Shown piece after piece: positions 1 through 5,997 of a stretch of 8,220 nucleotides of DNA. The notes under the pieces are model-generated. The model did not search any database. It was given only the letters and a program-made list of their open reading frames with translations, and was not told the DNA's origin. The translations under genes and the position numbers were made by a program. The stretch comes from Holophagaceae bacterium (lineage in GTDB: Bacteria; Acidobacteriota; Holophagae; Holophagales; Holophagaceae): positions 1-8,220 of the forward strand of contig PMJK01000118.1 of the NCBI GenBank assembly GCA_003158505.1, written 5' to 3'. Numbering within the stretch: position 1 is the first letter of the stretch; each line of letters starts with the position of its first letter.

Positions 1-1058
1 CTGGTGCTGATGCCGTGGTTGAGCATCTGGAAGAGGCCGCCCTTGATGCCGTAGGGATTGAGGGCGAAAAGGCCCAGCATGCAGAGGCCCAGGTGGCTCA
101 CGGAGGAGTAGGCCACCAGCTTCTTCATGTCCTTCTGGATCATGGCCACCAGGGCCCCGTAGATGATGCCGATGAGGGACAGGGCGATGAACCAGGGCAT
201 CAAGTCCTTGGTGGCAGTGGGCATGATGGGCAGCAGGAACCGGACGAAGCCATAGGTGCCCATCTTCAGGAGGATGGCGGCGAGGATCACGGAACCGGCC
301 GTGGGGGCCTGGACGTGGGCGTCCGGCAGCCAGGTGTGGAACGGGAACATCGGGACCTTGATGGCGAAGCCGATGAAGAAGGCCAGGGCCATCAGGTGCT
401 GGTAGGTCTTGCTCTGCTGGGCGATCACGGGGGCCATGGCCTGGAAGCTGGCCAGGGAGAAGTCATAGGAGCCCGTGGTCTTGTGCTGCAGGAAGTAGAT
501 GGCCAGGAGCGCCACCAGCATCAGCACGGAACCCGCCAGGGTGTAGAGGAAGAGCTTGATGGCGGCGTAGAGCTTCTGCGGTCCGCCCCAGATGGCGATC
601 AGGAAGTACATCGGCACCAGCATCACTTCCCAGAACAGGTAGAAGAGGAACATGTCCTGGGTGATGAAGACTCCCAGCATGGACGTCTGCAGCACCAGCA
701 TCCAGATGTAATACTCCTTCTGACGTTCATTGATGGAACCGAAGGAGCAGGCGATAGCGATGGGGCCGATGAAGGTGGTCAGCAGCCAGAGCAGGAGGCT
801 GATGCCGTCCATGCCGACCGCGAACTTCACGCCCAGGGAAGGGATCCAGGTCCAGGCCTGGAACCACTGCACGGCGTCGCTGGCGCGGTCGTAGCCGAAC
901 CAGAAAGGCAGGCTCAGCAGCAGGCTGACGATCATCACCAGGAGGGACCCGATCTCGAAGATCCGGCGCTGGTCCTTGGGCACAAGGAGGAGGACCAACG
1001 CGCCCAGGAGGGGCAGGAAGGTCGCCACCAGCATCAGTGTCGTATTTGCGGTGAACAT
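1..1058 (-). CDS. nuoM: NADH-quinone oxidoreductase subunit M (partial, 5' part; runs off the window)
   Basis: Antiporter-like, proton-translocating membrane subunit of complex I. The reading frame is open from ATG at 1058-1056 to the window edge, giving 352 residues of a family that is usually about 500; the C-terminal part lies beyond position 1. The translation shows hydrophobic helices throughout and the expected charged pump residues: Glu144 in FWEVMLVPMYF, Lys234 in GFAIKVPMFPFHTWLPDAH, and Lys265 in LLKMGTYGF. These numbers coincide with the E. coli NuoM residues Glu144, Lys234 and Lys265 as I recall them. The visible end, NHGIST, matches the conserved helix in the antiporter domain. 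The start is chosen for the GGAG site five bases upstream and the normal N-terminus (MFTANTTLML). It follows nuoL after 36 bases and is probably followed by nuoN outside the window. Nothing looks broken. Confidence 0.96.
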   Translation of the reverse strand, partial: MFTANTTLMLVATFLPLLGALVLLLVPKDQRRIFEIGSLLVMIVSLLLSLPFWFGYDRASDAVQWFQAWTWIPSLGVKFAVGMDGISLLLWLLTTFIGPIAIACSFGSINERQKEYYIWMLVLQTSMLGVFITQDMFLFYLFWEVMLVPMYFLIAIWGGPQKLYAAIKLFLYTLAGSVLMLVALLAIYFLQHKTTGSYDFSLASFQAMAPVIAQQSKTYQHLMALAFFIGFAIKVPMFPFHTWLPDAHVQAPTAGSVILAAILLKMGTYGFVRFLLPIMPTATKDLMPWFIALSLIGIIYGALVAMIQKDMKKLVAYSSVSHLGLCMLGLFALNPYGIKGGLFQMLNHGIST

Positions 1059-1063
1059 GGGGA

Positions 1064-1067
1064 CTCC
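1064..1067 (-). promoter_or_regulatory. Ribosome binding site of nuoM
   Basis: GGAG on the minus strand lies 5 bases before the ATG at 1058. It supports this start and lies inside the 36-base nuoL-nuoM spacer (1059-1094). No convincing hairpin or terminator is visible in that spacer, so nuoM is probably co-transcribed with nuoL. Confidence 0.7.
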
Positions 1068-1094
1068 AAACCAATGAGGCCAGGCAGGGAAAGA

Positions 1095-3422
1095 CTAGAC
1101 GAGGAATTTCCAGAAGGCGAAGACGAGGAAGCCGATGAACATCACGAAGGCGTAGTTCTGGACCCGGCCGGTCTGCAGGCCGTGGAACACTCCGCTGGTC
1201 TCCTGCACGAAGTACTCGACGAGGTCGACCGCCCCGTCCACTAGGTACTCGTCCACCCAGTTCATGAGCTCGGCCCAGATGAGGGTGGCGCGGGCCGCGC
1301 CATTCACCACGCCGTCCACCACCCAGGTGTCGAAGCTCCAGAGCTGGGCGGAGAAGCGCTTGATGGGCTCGATGAGGGCGGCGTCGTAGAACTCGTCCAC
1401 GTAGTACTTGGCGTTCACCCAGCGGAACAGGTTCGGGAATCGGGCCACGAAGGCCTTGGCGCGGCTCCAGCTGGGATCCACCTTGTAAATCCACCAGGCC
1501 AGCAGCATGGCGCCGGGGGCCCACACCAGGGTGGCCCAGGCCATGAGACCGTACTCGATGAAGGGGGGCACGTGCTCGCCGTGGTGCGCGGGCGCCACCT
1601 GGTAGAGCAGCGGCTCGATCCACTTGCTGAAGACCTCCGCTGGCACGATGGGCAGGATGCGGTGCAGGCTCTCGGGATAGTTCAGGAAGCCCAGCACCAC
1701 TGCCAGACCGGCCAGGATGCTCACCGGCAGCCACATGCGCCAGGACACTTCCGTGGGACCATGGCCATGCGATGCAGGCGCGGCATGTCCGTGCGTACTG
1801 TGCCCATGAGCATCGTGCCCCTGGGCATGGGCAGGACTGTGATCATCGGGACCGTCGTGACCGTCTCCATGGTCGTCCCCGTGACCGTGGGCCTCGGAGG
1901 GTACGCTCAGCCCGTGAGGATCATGACCTGCGCCCCGGTACTCGCCATAGAAGGTCATGGCGATGAGGCGGGTCATGTAGAAGGCGGTACAGAAAGCCCC
2001 GAGCATGCCTAGGACCCAGGCCACCAGGTTTAGCGTGGGACCCGTGTAATGGCCGTGCTGGTACCAGCCCTCGAAGACTTTCCAGAGGATCTCGTCCTTC
2101 GAGAAGAAGCCGGAGAAGGGGAAGATGCCGGCGATGGCGAAGGTTGCCAGGATCATGCTCATGGCGGTGATGGGCATGAGCTTCTTCAGCCCGCCCATGT
2201 TGCGCATGTCCTGCTCATGGTGACAGGCGGCGATGACCGACCCGGAACCGAGGAAGAGGCTGGCCTTGAAGGCGGCGTGGGTGAAGACGTGGAACATGCC
2301 GGCGCTGAAAGCCCCGACCCCCAGGCCCATGAACATGAAGCCCAGCTGGGACACGGTGGAATAGGCCAACACCTTTTTGATGTCGTATTGGGCCAGGCCC
2401 ATGGTGGCGGCCACAAAGGCCGTGAGGGCACCGAAGGCGAGCACCACGGCCAGGGCGATGGGGGCGTTCACATAGATGAAGTTCATCCGCGTGATCATGT
2501 AGAGGCCGCTGGTCACCATGGTGGCGGCGTGGATCAGCGCGGACACCGGGGTTGGACCTGCCATGGCGTCCGGGAGCCAAACATACAAAGGGATCTGCGC
2601 GGACTTGCCCATGGCGCCCACGAAGAGGCAGCAGCCGATGAGGTTGAACCACCAGGTGGGACTGGCGGTATGGCCATACAGCGTGATGGCCGGCAGGTTC
2701 GCCACTTCGCGGACGGAACCCATCAGGGTGTCGTAGTCGAGGCTCCCGAAGACCTGGAAGATCAGGAAGAAGCCGATCATGAATCCGAAGTCGCCGATGC
2801 GGTTGGTGACAAAGGCCTTCTTGCCCGCGGCGGCGGCGAATTCCTTCTCGAAGTAGAAGCCGATGAGCAGGTAGGAGCAGAGGCCCACGCCCTCCCAGCC
2901 CAGGAACATCATCATGATGTTGGCGCCAAGTACCAGGTTCAGCATGCTGAACACGAAGAGGTTCATGTAGGCCATGAAGCGGTAATAGCGCCCGTCATTG
3001 CGCTCTTCGGCCATGTAGCCGGTGCTGAAGAGGTGGATGAGGAACCCCGCACCGGTGACCAGCAGGGCCATGCAGCCGCTGAGCACATCGAACTTGTAGG
3101 CCCACTGAATCTTGTAGGTGGTAAGGCCGCCGAGCACCCGCGCCCCCCCCACATCGAACCAGGTCCATAGGCACTGGTGGATGGAGCGTCCATCGGCGGG
3201 AAGCCCGACGAGCTGGGCGAAGTACCAAAGGGTGAGGAGGAAGGCCATGCCCACACTGCCGAGGGCGAAGAAGTCCACGACCTTGGTGTTCTTCAGCTTC
3301 CGGCCAGTGAGCCCGTTGATGAGGAATCCGAAGAAGGGCAGAAAGGGGATCAGCCAAAGCAGCGTGCCTGGCTGGGAGGCGGCGTGCGCCAGAGTCATCT
3401 CAGCAGTCATGGTCGTCGTCAT
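1095..3422 (-). CDS. nuoL: NADH-quinone oxidoreductase subunit L
   Basis: Largest antiporter-like proton-pumping membrane subunit, at the far end of the complex I membrane arm. The call gives 775 residues, long for the family (about 610-660). Diagnostic motifs are GWEGVGLCSYLLIGF (Glu177), GKSAQIPLYVWLPDAMAGP (Lys273), SALIHAATMVTSG, THAAFKA (Lys386) and GFFSKDEIL (Lys442). They match the E. coli pump residues Glu144, Lys229, Lys342 and Lys399. The C-terminus has KYYVDEFYD and LQTGRVQNYA, ending in a last membrane helix. Two features add length: a His-rich loop at residues 500-554 and a repeated VDG module at 698-736. The start ATG (3422-3420) overlaps the nuoK TGA in ATGA. In-frame ATGs at codons 5 and 9 are alternatives, because no ideally spaced ribosome site precedes any of the three. 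The frame stays open 111 codons further upstream, but that stretch lies over nuoK and is not NuoL-like. TAG stop at 1097-1095. Confidence 0.97.
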   Translation of the reverse strand: MTTTMTAEMTLAHAASQPGTLLWLIPFLPFFGFLINGLTGRKLKNTKVVDFFALGSVGMAFLLTLWYFAQLVGLPADGRSIHQCLWTWFDVGGARVLGGLTTYKIQWAYKFDVLSGCMALLVTGAGFLIHLFSTGYMAEERNDGRYYRFMAYMNLFVFSMLNLVLGANIMMMFLGWEGVGLCSYLLIGFYFEKEFAAAAGKKAFVTNRIGDFGFMIGFFLIFQVFGSLDYDTLMGSVREVANLPAITLYGHTASPTWWFNLIGCCLFVGAMGKSAQIPLYVWLPDAMAGPTPVSALIHAATMVTSGLYMITRMNFIYVNAPIALAVVLAFGALTAFVAATMGLAQYDIKKVLAYSTVSQLGFMFMGLGVGAFSAGMFHVFTHAAFKASLFLGSGSVIAACHHEQDMRNMGGLKKLMPITAMSMILATFAIAGIFPFSGFFSKDEILWKVFEGWYQHGHYTGPTLNLVAWVLGMLGAFCTAFYMTRLIAMTFYGEYRGAGHDPHGLSVPSEAHGHGDDHGDGHDGPDDHSPAHAQGHDAHGHSTHGHAAPASHGHGPTEVSWRMWLPVSILAGLAVVLGFLNYPESLHRILPIVPAEVFSKWIEPLLYQVAPAHHGEHVPPFIEYGLMAWATLVWAPGAMLLAWWIYKVDPSWSRAKAFVARFPNLFRWVNAKYYVDEFYDAALIEPIKRFSAQLWSFDTWVVDGVVNGAARATLIWAELMNWVDEYLVDGAVDLVEYFVQETSGVFHGLQTGRVQNYAFVMFIGFLVFAFWKFLV
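1761..1925 (-). other. Histidine-rich loop region within nuoL
   Basis: Codons 500-554 of nuoL encode a hydrophilic stretch with 15 His in 55 residues, mixed with Gly, Asp, Ala and Pro (HGHGDDHGDGHDG-type patches). It sits between hydrophobic helices: FYMTRLIAMTFYGEYRG precedes it and WRMWLPVSILAGLAVVLGF follows it. Short His-containing loops at this position are known in some NuoL proteins; this one is much expanded. Metal or proton buffering is conceivable but not shown. Confidence 0.85.
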
Positions 3423-3721
3423 CCCTTCAGCAGGTTGATGTCGTCCACCTGGACGGTGTCGCGCTTGCGGTAGAGGGCCACCACCAAGGCGAGGCCCACC
3501 GCCACTTCGGCGGCGGCGAAGCCCATCACCAGGAGGGCGAAGGCCTGGCCGGAGACGGAGCCACTGTGGCGGGCAAAGGCGATGAAGTTGAGGTTGGCCG
3601 CGTTGAGCATGAGCTCGATGCTCATGAGGATCACCAGGGCGTTGCGCCGGATCAGCACACCGGCGATGCCGATGGCGAACAGGAGGGAGGAGATGAGGAG
3701 GACCGTGTTGAGGTTGACCAT
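3419..3721 (-). CDS. nuoK: NADH-quinone oxidoreductase subunit K
   Basis: Small membrane subunit of complex I (ND4L homologue) with three transmembrane helices, linking NuoJ to the antiporter-like subunits in the proton-transfer chain. The product is 100 residues, exactly the usual size. Glu36 (in ILMSIELMLNAANLNFIAF) and Glu72 (in AAAEVAVGLALVVAL) are both present, at the same numbers as the two functional glutamates of E. coli NuoK. The start ATG (3721-3719) shares one base with the nuoJ stop (TGATG), and the TGA stop (3421-3419) overlaps the nuoL start (ATGA), so translation of J, K and L is very likely coupled. A purine-rich stretch (AGAGGGAG) lies upstream within nuoJ. A longer open frame upstream to 4210 exists but overlies nuoJ and is rejected. 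Confidence 0.98.
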   Translation of the reverse strand: MVNLNTVLLISSLLFAIGIAGVLIRRNALVILMSIELMLNAANLNFIAFARHSGSVSGQAFALLVMGFAAAEVAVGLALVVALYRKRDTVQVDDINLLKG

Positions 3722-4272
3722 CACACTCGCTCCCTCTTTGCCAGGACCACCGCACCCACCAGGGCCACCAGGAGGATCACGCTGAGGATCTCGAAGGGAA
3801 GGAGATAGTCCGAGAAGAGTCCCCGGCTCACGGCCTGGGCGTTCTGCTGGGCAACGTTCAATCCCTGGGCCAGTTCCGGTCGCAGCACCAGCGCCTCGGA
3901 GGAGGCGACTCCGAACAGCAGGTTCCGAAAGACACCGATGAAGACGGCGGCACCGATGACGACCGCCACTACCGCGGACCGGGTCTGGAGCTGGAAGACC
4001 CCCTTCTCCTTGTACTTGCTCAATTCCACGAGCATGACCACGAAGAGGAAGAGCACCACGATGCCCCCGGCATAGACCAGGATCTGGGCCATGCCCAGGA
4101 ACTCGGCGTCCAGGGACAGGAAACAGCCGGCGACGCACAGCATGGTAAAGAGGAATCCGAGCACACTGTGGACGGCGCTCTTCGCAGCCACCATAAAGAT
4201 TCCGCCGCACAGGGCCAGGACGCCGAAGATGGCGAACATGTCCCGGCCGATCGTTACAAGTAGATGTTCCAT
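3721..4272 (-). CDS. nuoJ: NADH-quinone oxidoreductase subunit J
   Basis: Membrane subunit of complex I (ND6 homologue), which takes part in coupling quinone reduction to proton movement. The call is 183 residues with five predicted membrane helices. The conserved third helix is clear as MAQILVYAGGIVVLFLFVVM (residues 61-80), with the family-typical Tyr67 and adjacent glycines that form the flexible bulge. The last helix, YLLPFEILSVILLVALVGA, is also typical. A polar loop at about residues 120-152 separates helices 4 and 5, as is usual. The start at ATG 4272 is chosen because GAGGA lies six bases upstream and the protein then begins with the normal MEHLLVTIGRDMFAIFG. An in-frame ATG 26 codons further upstream would overlap nuoI and add non-family sequence. 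The TGA stop overlaps the nuoK start. The spacer to nuoI is 34 bases with no visible signal other than the ribosome site. Confidence 0.97.
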   Translation of the reverse strand: MEHLLVTIGRDMFAIFGVLALCGGIFMVAAKSAVHSVLGFLFTMLCVAGCFLSLDAEFLGMAQILVYAGGIVVLFLFVVMLVELSKYKEKGVFQLQTRSAVVAVVIGAAVFIGVFRNLLFGVASSEALVLRPELAQGLNVAQQNAQAVSRGLFSDYLLPFEILSVILLVALVGAVVLAKRERV

Positions 4273-4278
4273 GGGGCG

Positions 4279-4283
4279 TCCTC
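4279..4283 (-). promoter_or_regulatory. Ribosome binding site of nuoJ
   Basis: GAGGA on the minus strand, six bases before ATG at 4272. It decides for the shorter nuoJ start over the in-frame ATG at 4350, which would lie inside nuoI. Confidence 0.75.
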
Positions 4284-4306
4284 GGAAATGCGCGTCGGTA
4301 TTAGGT

Positions 4307-4816
4307 TCAGTCTTCAGCCACGCTGTACTTACCCACAGGCGAAGGTTCAAACATGTTCTGACCCAGACCCTCCATCCCGATGGAGAAGTCCTCCCGGTTA
4401 TAGGCGGCCAGCTCGAACTGATGGTTCAGGATGATGGAATCGAAGCCGCAGCTCTCCACACAGAACTCGCAGAAGATGCAGCGCTCCATCTCGAAGTCGT
4501 ACTGCACGGGGAAGGGCATCTTGCGCCCCTCCTTCTTGCCCTTCTCGATGGTGATGACCTGGGTGGGGCAGATCTTCTCGCAGGCGAGGCAGCAGACGCA
4601 CTTGATCTCGCCCTGCTCGTCCTTCAGCAGCGTGAGACGCCCGCGGAACCGGGGTTGCAAATTCACAGGTACTTCGGGGTACTCCTGCGTGAAGTGCTTA
4701 ATCCGGGTGCGGACTTTCTTGCGGTTGGCCGAGAAGAACACCTTGCCGAAATAGCGGCCCGTGACCGTCAGGCCGGCGGCAATGTCGAAGGGGATGAGGG
4801 TTCTCAGAAAGCTCAT
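4307..4816 (-). CDS. nuoI: NADH-quinone oxidoreductase subunit I (2x 4Fe-4S ferredoxin-type)
   Basis: Peripheral-arm subunit carrying clusters N6a and N6b, which hand electrons to cluster N2 in NuoB. The product has 169 residues, normal for the family. Two CxxCxxCxxxC motifs are visible: Cys73, 76, 79, 83 (CVCCLACEKICP) and Cys113, 116, 119, 123 (CIFCEFCVESCG). The N-terminal amphipathic part (residues 1-30) and the RGR at 58-60 are typical. Two oddities: an extra Cys at 75 inside the first motif, and Gly124 where the second motif normally has Pro after its last Cys. The start ATG (4816-4814) is preceded by AGGAG seven bases upstream; a longer in-frame start at 4858 would overlap the end of nuoH with unrelated residues. 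It stands 10 bases after nuoH and 34 before nuoJ. TGA stop. Confidence 0.97.
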   Translation of the reverse strand: MSFLRTLIPFDIAAGLTVTGRYFGKVFFSANRKKVRTRIKHFTQEYPEVPVNLQPRFRGRLTLLKDEQGEIKCVCCLACEKICPTQVITIEKGKKEGRKMPFPVQYDFEMERCIFCEFCVESCGFDSIILNHQFELAAYNREDFSIGMEGLGQNMFEPSPVGKYSVAED

Positions 4817-4823
4817 GGTTGCT

Positions 4824-4828
4824 CTCCT
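4824..4828 (-). promoter_or_regulatory. Ribosome binding site of nuoI, overlapping the nuoH stop
   Basis: AGGAG on the minus strand, seven bases before ATG at 4816. Its first two bases are the last two of the nuoH TAG stop (TAGGAG), so ribosomes ending nuoH are positioned on the nuoI site. It supports the 4816 start. Confidence 0.8.
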
Positions 4829-5984
4829 AGAACGCGAAGCGGATGAGGGCCGCGGCAAAAAGGTTCACGAGGGTCAGCGGGAGCAGGTACTTCCAACCCA
4901 CATCCATGAGCTGATCGTAGCGGTAGCGGGGCACCGTGGCCCGCACCCACAGGAATGCGAAGAGGATCGTGAACACCTTCAAGAAGAAGAAGAGGATGCT
5001 CGGCTGACCCAGGAAGGGCACGGATGCGGGGATGAACCGCTGCAAGCCGAAGGGCAACAGGTAGTAGCCACCCAGGAAGAAGGCGCTGGCGAAGCAGGAG
5101 ACCACGATCATGTTGGTGTATTCGGCCAGGTAGAAGAACCCGAACTTCATGCCTGAGTATTCGGTGTGGAAGCCCGCCACCAGTTCGGTCTCGGCCTCAG
5201 GAAGGTCGAAAGGCGTGCGATTCGTTTCAGCGAAGCCGCAGGTGGTGTAGACAAAGAACCCGACAAACAGTGGGAAGATGGCGAGCCAGTGCATGTCTGC
5301 GCCGGTTGAAAGGCGGACGGAGAGATCCTTGAAATTGAGGGATCCAGCCAGGAGCACTGGGGTGAGAAGACTAAGGGTGAGGGGAACTTCATAGCTGATG
5401 ATCTGGGCCGCCGAGCGAAGTCCGCCCAGCAGGGGGTATTTGGAATTGGAAGCCCAGGCGCCAAGGACGATGCCATACACGCCCACCGAGGACAGCGCGA
5501 GAATGTAGAGCACACCCACGTTCACATCGGAGATGAACCCCATGAAGGGGAGGCCGCCCACGATGGGGAACCTGGCGGGGAAGGTGAAGAGGGCGCCCGG
5601 GTAGAAGGCGATGGCCGAGAAGACACCGAAGGCGGCCAACACCGAGATGATGGGTGCGAGGGTGAACACGCTCCGCTCGGCTTTGGCCGGAATGATGTCT
5701 TCCTTGAGAATCAGTTTCAGGATGTCCGCCACGAAGACAGGGAGGCCCCGCAGGATGGACAGCATGGGGACTTTGCCCATGGCCCACATGCCACGGTTAA
5801 GAGCACCCGTGATCCCCACATGTCCACCAGCCGTGCGGGTGGCGCCCAGGCGGACCTGAATGTAGCCGATCACCTTGCGCTCGGCGAAGGTCAGGAGGGG
5901 CACCATCACGAAAATCAGGATCAGCACGGCTACGACCTGGATCAGGCCCATCACCATCGTTTGTGTGAGATTCATGGTCGGCAT
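4827..5984 (-). CDS. nuoH: NADH-quinone oxidoreductase subunit H
   Basis: Membrane subunit of complex I (ND1 homologue) that forms the quinone-access channel and the first proton half-channel beside NuoB/NuoD. The call is 385 residues; E. coli NuoH is about 325. Family motifs: FAERKVIGYIQVRLG after helix 1, LKLILKEDIIP, NSKYPLLGGLRSAAQIISYE, and the acidic loop FAETNRTPFDLPEAETELVA followed by GFHTEYSGMKFGFF. It ends with RATVPRYRYDQLMDVGWK and a last helix. Unusual points: the near-universal GPNRVG after helix 1 reads GATRTAG (residues 47-53), about 25 extra residues follow before the VADILKLILKED segment, and the loop after helix 2 (about 128-152) is also longer than in E. coli. The start ATG at 5984 has GAGGA eight bases upstream; ATG at codon 4 is a weaker alternative. 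It lies 11 bases after nuoD, with no nuoE, F or G between. TAG stop. Confidence 0.97.
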   Translation of the reverse strand: MPTMNLTQTMVMGLIQVVAVLILIFVMVPLLTFAERKVIGYIQVRLGATRTAGGHVGITGALNRGMWAMGKVPMLSILRGLPVFVADILKLILKEDIIPAKAERSVFTLAPIISVLAAFGVFSAIAFYPGALFTFPARFPIVGGLPFMGFISDVNVGVLYILALSSVGVYGIVLGAWASNSKYPLLGGLRSAAQIISYEVPLTLSLLTPVLLAGSLNFKDLSVRLSTGADMHWLAIFPLFVGFFVYTTCGFAETNRTPFDLPEAETELVAGFHTEYSGMKFGFFYLAEYTNMIVVSCFASAFFLGGYYLLPFGLQRFIPASVPFLGQPSILFFFLKVFTILFAFLWVRATVPRYRYDQLMDVGWKYLLPLTLVNLFAAALIRFAF

Positions 5985-5992
5985 AGGGGTCG

Positions 5993-5997
5993 TCCTC
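5993..5997 (-). promoter_or_regulatory. Ribosome binding site of nuoH, overlapping the nuoD stop
   Basis: GAGGA on the minus strand, eight bases before ATG at 5984. It shares GA with the nuoD TGA stop (TGAGGA), a third variant of the stop-within-ribosome-site arrangement seen in this operon. Confidence 0.7.

Noticed and set aside
1059..1094. Possible terminator or promoter in the nuoL-nuoM spacer
   Set aside because: Only 36 bases, with no stable inverted repeat followed by T residues and no clear -35/-10 pair; only the nuoM ribosome site is supported.
15..1244. A 409-codon open frame on the plus strand opposite nuoM and the end of nuoL
   Set aside because: Antisense to well-supported genes, low-complexity His/Gly/Glu/Gln translation, no domain; an artefact of biased codon use.
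727..1734. A 335-codon minus-strand frame across the nuoL-nuoM junction
   Set aside because: Overlaps the 3' part of nuoL and the 5' part of nuoM in a different frame. The Arg/Pro/Gly-rich translation is typical of an off-frame reading of GC-rich genes.
1761..1925. The His-rich coding stretch as a DNA repeat array or CRISPR-like element
   Set aside because: The apparent periodicity comes from CAT/CAC and GGC codons in frame with nuoL; no fixed repeat and spacer units exist.
3143..3150. Run of eight C (eight G in the coding sense) in nuoL, a possible slippage site
   Set aside because: The nuoL frame is intact on both sides with conserved residues, so there is no sign of a programmed frameshift or sequencing error.
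2049..3170. A 373-codon open frame on the plus strand opposite nuoL
   Set aside because: Same reason: a mirror of conserved nuoL codons, with low-complexity composition and no independent support.
3423..3755. Upstream extension of the nuoL frame by 111 codons
   Set aside because: It covers all of nuoK in another frame. Its translation is Arg/Pro/His-rich and unlike NuoL, while nuoK in the true frame is fully conserved including Glu36 and Glu72.
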